In this document: positions 34,757 through 44,109 of the stretch, one piece after another
How positions within the stretch are numbered: position 1 is the first letter of the stretch
How the letters are laid out: every line of letters begins with the position of its first letter
Assembly (NCBI RefSeq): GCF_003951285.1
Contig: NZ_RXFQ01000017.1
Span: 1-64,000, forward strand
Direction: 5' to 3'
DNA: 64,000 bases
Source: Variovorax beijingensis
GTDB taxonomy: Bacteria > Pseudomonadota > Gammaproteobacteria > Burkholderiales > Burkholderiaceae_C
Position numbers and translations under genes: made by a program
Notes under the pieces: generated by a model
What the model was told of the DNA's origin: nothing
Databases searched by the model: none
Seen by the model: the letters and a program-made list of their open reading frames with translations, nothing else

Positions 34757-36591
34757 GGCTTGACCCGCAGGCGCTTGAGCGTTTCCTGCAGGGTCTCGTT
34801 CTCGGCGTCGCTCAGCAGGGCTTCCTTCCAGATCGTGACGGCACGGTCCTTCTGGCCTGCCGACCAGAGCACTTCGCCGAAATGCGCGCCGATTTCCGGA
34901 TCGGGCCGGGTCTTGTAGGCCGCTTCGAGGATGCGGATGGCTTCGCTCGTGTTGCCCAGCCGGAATTCCACCCAGCCCAGGCTGTCCGCGATGAAGGGGT
35001 CTTCCGGCGCCAGCTGCACGGCCTTCTGGATCAGCGTGCGAGCCTCGTCGAGGCGAATCTTGCGATCGGCAAAGGAGTAGCCGAGCGCGTTGTAGGCGTT
35101 CTGGTTCTCGGGCTTGAGCTCGATCAGCCTGCGCAGCAGCCGCTCCATCTCGTCGAGGCGGTTGAGCTTCTCGGCCACCATGGCCTGGTCGTAGACCAGG
35201 TCGCTGTCGTTCGGAGCGGCAGCGGAAGCCTGCGCCAGCATGTCGTAGGCTGCCTGGTACTGCTTGGCATCGCGCAGCAGCTGCACTTCGGCGAGGAATT
35301 TCTGCTTCTTGTCCTCGGGCGTGCGCTCGGGCAGGCCGCGCACGAGTTCGCGCGCCTGCGGCAGCTTGCCCTGGCGCGCCAGCAGGCCCGCGCGGCGCGT
35401 CTGCGCAACCACGAACTCGTCGGCGCTGTCGACGCGTGCGAGCCAGCGTTCCGCGGCCGTGAAGTCCTTGCGGCGTTCCGCCAGCTGCGAGAGAAGGAGG
35501 TACGCCTGGGTGGTACCGCGCTGGCGGTCGTCCGGGTCTTTCTGGTTGGCCGCCAGTTCGATGTAGCGCTTGAGCGAGGTTTCGGCCGCTGCGTCCTGCC
35601 GGGCCTGCGCCTGCAGGCTGCCGAGCAGCAGCCAGGGCTCGGCCAGTTCGGGCCGCGCCGCGGTGAGCGCCTGCAGTTGCGCGGTGGAATCCGCATAGCG
35701 GCGGTTCTCGACCAGCACGCGCGCGTAGGCGATGCGCAGGTCGGGCGGCGCCTTGGGGTTGCTGGCCAGGTAGCGCGTGACGATCGGCTCCGCGAGCGGC
35801 TGGCCGGGGTCGATCATCTCGAGCGCGAGGGCGGGCGGGGCGTCGGAGGCGGGATCCATCTGCTGGCCCTTGAACGCGGCGTCCAGGGCGCCGGAGGTGT
35901 CGCCGGCGTTCAGGCGCATGCGGCCGATGGTGGCCCAGGCCAGCGCGCCGGTGGCCGGGCTCTTGAGCTCGTCGACCAGCGCCTGCTCGACCACCGAGGC
36001 GGCCTGCTTCTTGTCGGAGGCGCGCGAGTAGTTGCGCGTGATCACCGCCATCAGCATCGGCTTTTCGATCTGCGGCGTGGCCGCGATTTCGGCCCGCAGC
36101 GGCTCCACCGTTTCGCCGATGCGGTTGAGTGCAATCAATATCTGCAGTTCGATGCGCCGTGCATCACGCGAGTTGGGCAGCGTTTCCTGCCACGCGCGCG
36201 AGGCCGCGAGCGCCGCGTCGCCGGAGCGCGACTGCAGTGCGATCTCGACCGCGCGCTGGAACAGCTTGCCGTCGCGCAGGCGGCGGGCCGCGTCGAGCAC
36301 CAGCGCATAGCCCGATCCGGGGTCGCCGGAGCGTGCGGTCATCTCGCCCATCAGGATTTCGTAGAACAGCTCGGCGGTCAGCGCCGAGGGCTGCGCATTC
36401 GGTTCGCTGGCCGGCTTTGCGGCGACAGCCGCCGGCTTCGTGCCTGGGCGGGATGGTGCCGGCCGTTCGATGATGGGGGCCGGGCTCTTGGGCGCGGCGG
36501 GATCGGAGGTTTGCGCCTGGGCGGCACAAGCCAGCAACACGACGAAAGACGCGGCCGCCGCAAGGCGGTGTCGGCGGAGCGATGGAATCAT
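34753..36591 (-). CDS. Exported tetratricopeptide repeat protein
   Basis: A 612-residue protein with a signal peptide (about 1-27, ending CAAQAQ), a Pro-Ala-rich linker, and then repeated helix pairs over the rest. Good TPR signatures are NQNAYNALGYSFADRKIRLDEARTLI (split at about 527-552) and DPFIADSLGWVEFRLGNTSEAIRIL (split at about 561-585). Its position before lolB and ispE is conserved in Burkholderiales. It is probably a periplasmic scaffold in outer-membrane or lipoprotein processes; no enzymatic motif is visible. A start at 36609 is also possible. It diverges from mutM with 71 bases between the starts. Confidence 0.87.
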   Translation of the reverse strand: MIPSLRRHRLAAAASFVVLLACAAQAQTSDPAAPKSPAPIIERPAPSRPGTKPAAVAAKPASEPNAQPSALTAELFYEILMGEMTARSGDPGSGYALVLDAARRLRDGKLFQRAVEIALQSRSGDAALAASRAWQETLPNSRDARRIELQILIALNRIGETVEPLRAEIAATPQIEKPMLMAVITRNYSRASDKKQAASVVEQALVDELKSPATGALAWATIGRMRLNAGDTSGALDAAFKGQQMDPASDAPPALALEMIDPGQPLAEPIVTRYLASNPKAPPDLRIAYARVLVENRRYADSTAQLQALTAARPELAEPWLLLGSLQAQARQDAAAETSLKRYIELAANQKDPDDRQRGTTQAYLLLSQLAERRKDFTAAERWLARVDSADEFVVAQTRRAGLLARQGKLPQARELVRGLPERTPEDKKQKFLAEVQLLRDAKQYQAAYDMLAQASAAAPNDSDLVYDQAMVAEKLNRLDEMERLLRRLIELKPENQNAYNALGYSFADRKIRLDEARTLIQKAVQLAPEDPFIADSLGWVEFRLGNTSEAIRILEAAYKTRPDPEIGAHFGEVLWSAGQKDRAVTIWKEALLSDAENETLQETLKRLRVKP

Positions 36592-36662
36592 CGAACCATA
36601 ATAATCCAAGCTTTTGAGCGAGCACCGCGTGGGGCTTCGTCGCAGCCCGGAGTTTTTATTTC

Positions 36663-37475
36663 ATGCCTGAGCTTCCTGAAGTCGAAGTGACGCGGCGCGG
36701 TTTTGCCGAACGCATTGCCGGTGCACGCATCGGTGCGGTTCGCATCGGCAAACCCTTGCGCTGGGCATTGATGGTCGTGCCCGAGGCGCTGGTCGGGCGC
36801 CGTGTGCTGCAGGTGCGCCGGCGCGGAAAGTACCTGCTGATCGACCTGGACCGCGGCCTCCTGCTGCTGCACCTGGGCATGTCGGGCAGCCTGCGCTTCG
36901 ATGCCGCGCTTCCGCCGCCGGGCGTTCACGATCACTTCGATCTGGTGACCGAACTCGGCACGCTGCGGCTGAACGATCCGCGCCGCTTCGGCGCCGTGGT
37001 CTATGTGGAGGACGAGGCGGCGCCCTGGGCCATCAAGCTGCTCGGCGGCCTCGGCATGGAGCCGCTGGGCGACGGCTTCGACCTGGACGCGTTCCACGCC
37101 GGCCTTCGCAAGCGCAAGGCGGCGGTGAAGCAGGTGCTGCTCGCGGGCGACGTGGTGGTCGGCGTTGGAAACATCTATGCGTCGGAGGCCCTGTTCCAGG
37201 CGGGCATACGGCCCACGCTCTCGGCCGCGCGCATCAGCCGGCCGAGGGCGGCCCGGCTCCATGCGGCCGTGCGCGAAATCCTGGCCAGGGCGGTCGAGAA
37301 GGGCGGCAGCACGCTGCGCGATTTTTCCAACGTGGACGGGCAGAACGGCTATTTCCAGCTCGAAGCCACGGTCTACGGCCGCGCTGGCGAGCCCTGTCGG
37401 GTCTGCGCAACGCCCATCCGGCTGCTGCGCCAAGGGCAGCGTTCCACTTACTATTGCCCCAATTGTCAAAAATAG
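36663..37475 (+). CDS. mutM: Formamidopyrimidine-DNA glycosylase
   Basis: MutM excises 8-oxoguanine and ring-opened purines from DNA and cuts the abasic site. The 270 residues have the catalytic N terminus after Met (PELPEVE, with P2 and E3), the lysine K57 in RRRGKYLL, the NIYASEALF block (about 168-176), and a C-terminal zinc finger of the form C-x2-C ... C-x2-C (CRVC and CPNC, about 243-269). All active-site residues are present. The next gene, on the same strand, is a dynamin-like GTPase, followed by mutY. Confidence 0.97.
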   Translation: MPELPEVEVTRRGFAERIAGARIGAVRIGKPLRWALMVVPEALVGRRVLQVRRRGKYLLIDLDRGLLLLHLGMSGSLRFDAALPPPGVHDHFDLVTELGTLRLNDPRRFGAVVYVEDEAAPWAIKLLGGLGMEPLGDGFDLDAFHAGLRKRKAAVKQVLLAGDVVVGVGNIYASEALFQAGIRPTLSAARISRPRAARLHAAVREILARAVEKGGSTLRDFSNVDGQNGYFQLEATVYGRAGEPCRVCATPIRLLRQGQRSTYYCPNCQK

Positions 37476-37539
37476 TGGCTTAGCCGACCCGTTGGCATAT
37501 CCTGCAATCGCCTGCTTCCCAGTTTGCAATGCTATATTT

Positions 37540-37555
37540 GTAAGTTCTTTCTTAC
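37540..37555. promoter_or_regulatory. Small AT-rich inverted repeat before the dynamin-like gene
   Basis: GTAAG-N6-CTTAC sits in an AT-rich patch (37523-37560) just before the TTG at 37565. The bases around it also read TATATTTG before and CATATT after. It could be an operator or a structured leader of the GTPase gene. Confidence 0.35.
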
Positions 37556-37564
37556 ATATTCCCC

Positions 37565-39526
37565 TTGAGCCGCTCTTTCAATCAACAACTCGATCAGCAC
37601 GGTGCCTGGCGAAGCAATTTCGCGCACCGCCTGCAGTGGCTGTCCCGCTGGCTGACCGAGAACGAGCTGCTCGACCAGGCGGTGGCCGAGCGCCTGCGCG
37701 GCCTCGAACTGCAGATCCGCACCAGCAAGGTCATGGTGGCCTTCGTGGCGGAGTTCTCGCGCGGCAAGTCGGAGCTCATCAACGCGATCTTCTTCGCCGC
37801 CTACGGTCGCCGCATCATGCCGGCCAGCGCCGGGCGCACCACGATGTGCCCGACCGAGCTGGGCTACGACGCCGCGCTGTCGCCCAAGCTGCGGCTGCTG
37901 CCGATCGAGACCCGCCTGGAACCCCATTCGCTCACGCACTGGCGCGAAAAGGCCGGGCGCTGGACCGAAATCGCGATCGACGTGGGCAATGCCGACCAGC
38001 TGGCCCAGGCCATGAGCAAGGTGGCCGAAGTGCGCTGGGTCAGCAAGGACGAGGCACACGCGCTGGGCTTCTGGAACGAGGAGACGCCCGACGACAACCC
38101 CGTGCAGGACGCCGAAGGGCGCGTCGAGATTCCGCGCTGGCGCCATGCCATCCTGAACATGCCGCATCCGCTGCTGGAGCAGGGGCTGGTGATCCTCGAC
38201 ACCCCGGGCCTGAACGCCATCGGCGCCGAGCCCGAGCTCACGGTGAGCCTGATCCCGCAGGCGCATGCCGTGGTCTTCATCCTGGGCGCCGAAACCGGCG
38301 TGACGCGCTCCGACCTGTCGATCTGGCGCGAGCATCTGGTCACTGAAACCGAAGGCAGCGACACGCGCTTCGTGGTGCTCAACAAGATCGACACCATGTG
38401 GGACTCGCTGAGCACGCCCGCGCAGATCGAGCTGCAGATCGAACGCCAGCGCGAGGTCGCGGCCAAGTTCCTCGAGGTGCCGCTGGTGCAGGTGCTGCCG
38501 GTGTCGGCGCAGAAGGGCCTGCAGGCAAAGATCCAGCGCGATGCGCGGCTGCTCGACGCCAGCCGGCTGCCGGCTTTCGAGACGCTGCTCGCGGAAGGCG
38601 TGCTCGGCAAGCGCGAAACCATGCTGCGGCTCGCGGTGGATGCCGGCATGGTGGCATTGCGGACCGAGGCCGAGCGCATCCTGAAGGTGCGCCAGCGCGA
38701 CCTGTCGGAGCAGGCGCTCGAGCTGCAGGGATTGCGCGGCAAGAACGTGTCGGTCATTCGGCACATGCGTGCGCGCATCGACCAGGAGCAGACCGAGTTC
38801 GAGGGCAGCAACACGCGCATCCTCGCGCTGCGTTCGGTGCAGGGCAAGCTGCTGCGCGAGGTGTATGCCGTGCTCGGCCGCACCGCGCTCAAGGAAGACA
38901 TGGTGCGGCTTTCGGCCGCGCTCAAGCGCCCGGGCGTCAAGTTCAACGTGCGCAAGGTGTACGGCGAGACCTTCGACTCGCTGCGCAACAACCTGCGCGA
39001 AGTGCAGGCCACGACGGCCGAGATCCAGTCGATGCTGCACGCCACCTTCCGCCAGCTCAACGCGGAGCAGGGCTTTACCCTGCAGGCGCCCGCCGAGCCC
39101 GACCTGACGAGCTTCGAGCAGGAGCTCAGCCAGATCGAGCGCAGCCACATCCATTACCTGGGCGTGGGCAACCTGCTGAAGCTGGCGCAGGCGGACTTCT
39201 GCGACAAGCTGGTGCGCGCGCTCGCAAGCCGCCTGCGGCTGGTCAATGAAGCGGCCATGACCGAGGTCGAACGCTGGAGCAAGGGCGCCAGCGCCCAGAT
39301 CGATGCGCAGCTGAAGGAGCGCCGCCGCAATTTCAGCAAACGCATCGAGGCGATCGAGCGCATCCAGAATGCGGCAGGCAACCTCGACGAACGCCTGCTC
39401 GAACTGGCTCAGCAAGAAAGCAGCCTGGCCGAGCTGCACCTTCGGCTCCATGAATTCACCTCGGCCATCGCGCAACAGGGAAGGCCGGCAACCGCCGCCG
39501 TCGGCGAGCTGCGTGCGGCGGCCTGA
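37565..39526 (+). CDS. Dynamin-like GTPase family protein
   Basis: A 653-residue large GTPase. The G1 loop is EFSRGKSEL (about 63-71); the first Gly of the classic GxxxxGKS is Ala here, as in some bacterial dynamin-like proteins. Switch I Thr is in AGRTTMCP (about 89-96), G3 is DTPGLNAIG (212-220) and G4 is NKID (273-276). The rest (about 330-640) is predominantly helical and highly charged, with likely coiled coils at about 375-410 and 570-640. Bacterial relatives remodel or fuse membranes. There is no clear transmembrane segment, so membrane contact, if any, would be peripheral. The TTG start lacks a ribosome binding site. It lies between mutM and mutY on the same strand. Confidence 0.85.
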   Translation: MSRSFNQQLDQHGAWRSNFAHRLQWLSRWLTENELLDQAVAERLRGLELQIRTSKVMVAFVAEFSRGKSELINAIFFAAYGRRIMPASAGRTTMCPTELGYDAALSPKLRLLPIETRLEPHSLTHWREKAGRWTEIAIDVGNADQLAQAMSKVAEVRWVSKDEAHALGFWNEETPDDNPVQDAEGRVEIPRWRHAILNMPHPLLEQGLVILDTPGLNAIGAEPELTVSLIPQAHAVVFILGAETGVTRSDLSIWREHLVTETEGSDTRFVVLNKIDTMWDSLSTPAQIELQIERQREVAAKFLEVPLVQVLPVSAQKGLQAKIQRDARLLDASRLPAFETLLAEGVLGKRETMLRLAVDAGMVALRTEAERILKVRQRDLSEQALELQGLRGKNVSVIRHMRARIDQEQTEFEGSNTRILALRSVQGKLLREVYAVLGRTALKEDMVRLSAALKRPGVKFNVRKVYGETFDSLRNNLREVQATTAEIQSMLHATFRQLNAEQGFTLQAPAEPDLTSFEQELSQIERSHIHYLGVGNLLKLAQADFCDKLVRALASRLRLVNEAAMTEVERWSKGASAQIDAQLKERRRNFSKRIEAIERIQNAAGNLDERLLELAQQESSLAELHLRLHEFTSAIAQQGRPATAAVGELRAAA

Positions 39527-39533
39527 CCGTTCA

Positions 39534-40595
39534 GTGCCGGCTGCGGCCGTGCAGCCGCAGGCGCCGGCCGATTTTGCCGAGCGCGTCGTGGCCTGGCAGC
39601 GCAGCCACGGGCGCAGCGCGCTGCCGTGGCAAAACACGCGGGATCCGTACCGCGTGTGGCTGTCGGAGGTCATGCTCCAGCAGACGCAGGTCTCGACCGT
39701 GCTCGGGTACTTCGCGCGCTTTCTCGAACGCTTTCCGACCGTGCGGGCGCTGGCCGGCGGCACCGAGGACGAGGTCTTCGGGCTCTGGAGCGGCCTGGGC
39801 TACTACAGCCGCGCCCGCAACATGCACCGCTGCGCGCAGGAGGTGGTGGCGCGCTTCGGCGGCGAGTTTCCGCGCACGGCCGCCGAGCTCGAGACCCTGC
39901 CCGGCATCGGCCGTTCCACCTCCGCGGCGATCGCGGCTTTCTGCTTCGGAGAGCGGGTCGCGATTCTCGACGGCAACGTCAAGCGCGTGCTGACGCGCGT
40001 GCTCGGCTTTGGCGGCGACATGTCTTCGTCGGCGCAGGAACGCGCACTGTGGGACCAAGCCACGCAGCTGCTGCCGCCGGCCGAGCAGAAAGAAGCCATC
40101 GCGAGCTACACGCAAGGCGTGATGGACCTGGGCGCCACGGTCTGCCTGCCGCGCAAGCCGAGCTGCATGATCTGTCCGCTCGACAAGACATGCGTCGGGC
40201 TGCGCGAGGGCCAGCCGGAGCGCTATCCAGTCAAGACGCGCAAGCTCAAGCGCAGCGCCCAGTCGCTCTGGGCGCTGCTCGCGCGCGATGCGCAAGGCCG
40301 CGTCTGGCTCGAGAAGCGGCCGGCCAAGGGCATCTGGGCCGGGCTCTACTGCCCGCCTGTGTTCGAGAGCCGCGAAGAGCTGCTGGCCGCGCTGCCTCCG
40401 GCGGCGCTGGCGGGCGCACAGGACCTGCCGCCCTTCGTGCATGTGTTGACCCACAAGGACCTGCACCTGCACCCGGTGATGCTCCAGGGCAGCCAGCCGC
40501 AGGGCGATGCCGCGCGCTGGGTGGATGCGAAGGAGTGGGACCGCCTTGGATTGCCGGCGCCGATGCGCAAGCTGCTCGAGGGCAGCGCGGATTAG
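39534..40595 (+). CDS. mutY: Adenine DNA glycosylase
   Basis: MutY removes adenine mispaired with 8-oxoguanine. The 353 residues show WLSEVMLQQTQV with the catalytic Glu (about 43-54), the helix-hairpin-helix LPGIGRSTSAAI (about 121-132), the catalytic Asp in AILDGNVKRVL (about 142-152), the iron-sulfur Cys pattern C-x6-C-x2-C-x5-C (CLPRKPSCMICPLDKTC, about 204-220), and a C-terminal NUDIX-like domain (about 240-353) that reads the 8-oxoG base. The GTG at 39534 is chosen (7 bases after the upstream stop); a second GTG at 39549 would shorten it by five residues. MutM is encoded two genes upstream. Confidence 0.95.
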   Translation: MPAAAVQPQAPADFAERVVAWQRSHGRSALPWQNTRDPYRVWLSEVMLQQTQVSTVLGYFARFLERFPTVRALAGGTEDEVFGLWSGLGYYSRARNMHRCAQEVVARFGGEFPRTAAELETLPGIGRSTSAAIAAFCFGERVAILDGNVKRVLTRVLGFGGDMSSSAQERALWDQATQLLPPAEQKEAIASYTQGVMDLGATVCLPRKPSCMICPLDKTCVGLREGQPERYPVKTRKLKRSAQSLWALLARDAQGRVWLEKRPAKGIWAGLYCPPVFESREELLAALPPAALAGAQDLPPFVHVLTHKDLHLHPVMLQGSQPQGDAARWVDAKEWDRLGLPAPMRKLLEGSAD

Positions 40596-40610
40596 CCGGC
40601 GGACACGGAC

Positions 40611-41489
40611 TCAGCCCGCGTCGAGTTCGCGGTGCCGCTTGAGGGCGACCCAGCGGGTTCCGAATGCGCGCGCGAGCTGCTCGACCAGGAACACCGAGCG
40701 GTGCTGGCCGCCGGTGCAGCCGATGGCCACGGTCACGTAGCTGCGGTGGTCCCGCGCCAGCGCATCGAGCCAGCGCGAGAGGAACTGCTCGATGTCGTCG
40801 TACATGCGCGCGACGTCGTCGTGCTCGCGCAGCCATTCGACCACTGGCGCATCACGCCCGGTGAGCGGCCGCAGCGCGGGCACGTAGTGCGGATTGGGCA
40901 GCATGCGCACGTCGAACACGTAGTCGGCATCCAGCGGCACGCCGCGCTTGAAGGCGAAGGATTCGAACACCAGCGTCAATGCGCGGCTCTGCGGCGCCGA
41001 GATCAGCGCCTTGATGTAGCTCTGCAGCTGGGCCGGCCGGATGAGGCTGGTGTCGATCACGTCGGCGCCGTCGCGCAGATCGGCCAGCAGCTCGCGCTCG
41101 AGCTCGATGGCCTGCACCAGCACGCGCTCCTGTTCGGGCACATCGTTGCGGCCCTCCTGGCGCGACAGCGGATGGCGCCGGCGGGTTTCCGAATAGCGCC
41201 GCAGCAACGCGTCGGTGGTCGCGTCGAGGAAAAGCGAGCGCAGCGAAACGCCGTCCTGCCGCAAGGCTTCGAGCTGCTGCGGAACGATCGGCAGCGACAC
41301 GCCGCTGCGCACGTCCATGGCAATGGCCACGCGCGTGGCCTGCTGCTCGTGCTGCAGCGCGATGAAGGCCGTCAGCAGTTCGGGCGGCAGGTTGTCGACG
41401 CAGTAGTAGCCGGCGTCTTCCAGCGCATGCAGCGCCACCGACTTGCCCGAGCCCGACATGCCGGTGATGAGCACCAGGTCGAGGTCCAT
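40611..41489 (-). CDS. rapZ: RNase adapter protein RapZ
   Basis: RapZ is an ATP-binding protein that in enterobacteria presents the GlmZ sRNA to RNase E; in other bacteria its targets are less clear. The 292 residues have Walker A GMSGSGKS (10-17), the DNLPPELL motif (about 33-40) and the C-terminal IGCTGGQHRSV block (about 256-266) that is the family mark. Its start overlaps the recN stop by one base (TGATG). In Escherichia coli it lies with rpoN and hprK-like genes, but here it follows recN. Confidence 0.95.
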   Translation of the reverse strand: MDLDLVLITGMSGSGKSVALHALEDAGYYCVDNLPPELLTAFIALQHEQQATRVAIAMDVRSGVSLPIVPQQLEALRQDGVSLRSLFLDATTDALLRRYSETRRRHPLSRQEGRNDVPEQERVLVQAIELERELLADLRDGADVIDTSLIRPAQLQSYIKALISAPQSRALTLVFESFAFKRGVPLDADYVFDVRMLPNPHYVPALRPLTGRDAPVVEWLREHDDVARMYDDIEQFLSRWLDALARDHRSYVTVAIGCTGGQHRSVFLVEQLARAFGTRWVALKRHRELDAG

Positions 41490-43168
41490 CACAGCGCCGC
41501 CGAAGTCTTGTGGCCCAGCATTTCGCGGGCATGCGCCAGCGAGGTCTGCGAGAGCTTCTCGCCGCCGAGCATGCGGGCGATTTCGCGGGCGCGGGTGTCG
41601 TCGTCGAGCCGCGAGACGCCGCTTTCGGTGCGCGGGCCGTCCTGGCCGGCCGCCGTCGTCTGGCGCTTGGCCACCACCAGGTGGTGGTCGGCGCAGGCGG
41701 CGACCTGCGGCAGATGGGTGACCGCCAGCACCTGGCGATCGCGCCCGAGCTGCTTCATGAGGCGTCCCACGGTCTCGGCAACGGCTCCGCCGACACCGGC
41801 ATCGACCTCGTCGAAGATCAGCGTCTGCGCGGCCCCGAGCTGGCTGGTGGTGACTGCAATGGCCAGCGCGATGCGCGAGAGTTCGCCGCCCGAAGCCACC
41901 TTGCCGATGGGGCGCGGCGTGCTTCCGGGATGGCCGCTCACGAGAAAGGCGACGTCTTCGAGACCCGCGCGGCCCGGTTGCGCCAGCGGCAGCAGCTCGA
42001 CCTCGAAGCGCCCGCCCTGCATGCCAAGCCCCTGCATCGCCTGCGTGACCGCCTCGGCCAGCCGCGGGGCGGCCAGCTTGCGCCCCTTGGCGAGCGCCTT
42101 GGCTTCCTTCATGTAGGCCTGCTGCGCGCCCTGCTCGGCGCGCTCCAGGCCTGCGAGATCGCTCTGCGCATCGAGCGCCTGCAGCTCGGCCTGCCAGCCG
42201 GCCAGCAGCGCTGGCAGGTCGTCCGGCGTGCGCTTGTAGCGGCGCGCGAGCGACATCCACAGGCCCATGCGCTCGTCGAGTTCGGCCAGCCGCTGCGGAT
42301 CGGCCTCGGCGTCGCGCAGATAGCTGTGCAGCGTGTGGGCGGCATCGGAAGCCTGGGCGACGCTGGAGGCCAGCACTTCGCCGAGGGCGCGGAATTCGGG
42401 CTCGATGTGCTCGCAGTTCTGCAGCAGGGTGACGGCGCGCGACAGCGCGGCGAGCGCGCCGCTATCGTCGTCCTCCAGCGCCTGGCTCGCGCCCTGCGCC
42501 GCGTCGATCAGCGCCTGCGCATTGGAGACGCGCGCGTGCTGTGTCGAAAGCTCTTCCCATTCGCCTTCGGCCGGCGCCAGCTTCATGACTTCGGCGATCT
42601 GCCATTGCAGCCGCTCGCGTTCGCGCAGCAGCGAGTCTTGCGCCGAGCGCGCGTGGTCGAGCGCGGAAAGCGCCTGGCGCCAGTTCTGCCAGGCTGCGTC
42701 CAGCACATCGGTGCGCACGCCGGCATAGGCGTCGAGCAGGCCGCGCACGGCCTCGGGCCGCGTCAGGCTTTGCCATGCATGCTGGCCATGGATGTCGAGC
42801 AGGCGGTCGCCGAGTTCGCGCAGCTGGGTGGCGGTGGCCGGGCTGCCGTTGATCCAGCCGCGGCTGCGGCCCTGCAGGTCGACGGTGCGGCGCAGCAGCA
42901 GGGCGTCGCCGTTTTCGAACCCGCCCTCGTCGAGCCAGGCCGCGAGTGCCGGATCGGCGTCGAATTCGGCGCTGACGTCGAGCCGTTCGGCGCCTTCGCG
43001 CACCGCGCCCGCGTCGGCCCGGTTGCCGAGCGCCAGCTGGAGCGCATCGATCAGTATCGACTTGCCCGCGCCGGTCTCGCCGGTCAATACCGTGAAGCCT
43101 GCCGACAGGTCGAGTTCGAGTGATCGCACGATCACGAAGTCGCGCAATGCGATGCGTCGCAGCGCCAT
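41489..43168 (-). CDS. recN: DNA repair protein RecN
   Basis: RecN is an SMC-like ATPase that helps gather broken DNA ends in recombination repair. The 559 residues have a P-loop GETGAGKS (30-37), a long central region with coiled-coil character (about 160-360), the signature region VASGGELSRIALAI (about 431-444) and Walker B-like ILIFDEVDAGVGG (about 461-473). All are present. Its stop codon overlaps the rapZ start; its start lies one base after the nadK stop codon. Confidence 0.95.
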   Translation of the reverse strand: MALRRIALRDFVIVRSLELDLSAGFTVLTGETGAGKSILIDALQLALGNRADAGAVREGAERLDVSAEFDADPALAAWLDEGGFENGDALLLRRTVDLQGRSRGWINGSPATATQLRELGDRLLDIHGQHAWQSLTRPEAVRGLLDAYAGVRTDVLDAAWQNWRQALSALDHARSAQDSLLRERERLQWQIAEVMKLAPAEGEWEELSTQHARVSNAQALIDAAQGASQALEDDDSGALAALSRAVTLLQNCEHIEPEFRALGEVLASSVAQASDAAHTLHSYLRDAEADPQRLAELDERMGLWMSLARRYKRTPDDLPALLAGWQAELQALDAQSDLAGLERAEQGAQQAYMKEAKALAKGRKLAAPRLAEAVTQAMQGLGMQGGRFEVELLPLAQPGRAGLEDVAFLVSGHPGSTPRPIGKVASGGELSRIALAIAVTTSQLGAAQTLIFDEVDAGVGGAVAETVGRLMKQLGRDRQVLAVTHLPQVAACADHHLVVAKRQTTAAGQDGPRTESGVSRLDDDTRAREIARMLGGEKLSQTSLAHAREMLGHKTSAAL

Positions 43169-43169
43169 T

Positions 43170-44081
43170 TCAGGAGCCCCCTTCGTTCCAGTGAAGTTTC
43201 TTGCGCAGCGTGTCGAAATAGCTCCAGCCGCGCGGGTGCAGGAAGCGCACGCGGAAGTCGGAGCGGCGCACCACCACGCGATCGCCGATCGCGAGCGATG
43301 CCAGCGACTGCATGTCGAAATTGGCGCTGGCGTCGCGCCCCGCCACCAGTTCGATCACGATCTCGTCGGCATCGGGCAGCAGCACGGGGCGGTTCGACAG
43401 CGTGTGCGGTGCAATGGGCACCAGCACCCAGCCCGGCACCGCCGGATGCAGCAGCGGGCCGCCGGCCGAGAGCGCATAGGCCGTCGAACCCGTGGGCGAA
43501 GCGATGATCAGGCCGTCGGCGCGCTGGTTGGCCACGAAATGACGGCCCACCGAAACGCGCAGCTCGACCATGCCCGAGGTGGCGCCGCGGTTGACCACCA
43601 CGTCGTTCATTGCCAGCGCATCGAAGACCGAGGCGCCGTCGCGCATGACCTGCGCATGCATGAGGCTGCGGTGGTCTTCCTCGTATTCGCCGGCCAGCAT
43701 GGGAATCAGCGTGGCCTGGTAGTTGTCGAGAGGGATGTCGGTGATGAATCCGAGCCGGCCGCGGTTGATGCCGATCAGCGGAATCCCGTAGCAGGCAAGC
43801 TGCCGGCCGATGCCCAGCATGGTTCCGTCGCCTCCCACCACCAGGCCCAGATCGCAGCGCTGGCCGATTTCCTCGACGCTCAGCGGCTGGTAGCGACCGC
43901 CGACGCTGGCGTCCGTATCGGCCTCCTCGGCCGCCGATCTTTCGACGAACACCTCGCAGCCTTGCGATTCCAGGAAGGCGCCGATATCTTCCATCACGCC
44001 GTCGCGGGCATCGGCCTGCGCCCTGGCGCCTGAAGCCTGGTATTTGCCGATCAGCGCGACGTGACGAAAGCGGGAAGTCAT
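43170..44081 (-). CDS. nadK: NAD kinase
   Basis: NadK phosphorylates NAD to NADP with ATP or polyphosphate. The 303 residues have the GGDGT motif (83-87), the NE/D-type motif MNDVVVNRG (about 158-166) and the glycine-rich SPTGSTAYALSAGGPL (about 194-209). It is followed after one base by recN, so the two are likely co-transcribed. It diverges from hrcA with only 28 bases between the start codons. Confidence 0.96.
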   Translation of the reverse strand: MTSRFRHVALIGKYQASGARAQADARDGVMEDIGAFLESQGCEVFVERSAAEEADTDASVGGRYQPLSVEEIGQRCDLGLVVGGDGTMLGIGRQLACYGIPLIGINRGRLGFITDIPLDNYQATLIPMLAGEYEEDHRSLMHAQVMRDGASVFDALAMNDVVVNRGATSGMVELRVSVGRHFVANQRADGLIIASPTGSTAYALSAGGPLLHPAVPGWVLVPIAPHTLSNRPVLLPDADEIVIELVAGRDASANFDMQSLASLAIGDRVVVRRSDFRVRFLHPRGWSYFDTLRKKLHWNEGGS

Positions 44082-44109
44082 CTACAAATTACAACACTAA
44101 AATCTTGCA

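Noticed and set aside
37565..39526. The dynamin-like gene as a Der/Era-type ribosome-assembly GTPase
   Set aside because: It is too long, has a single GTPase domain followed by a long helical region, and lacks a KH domain.
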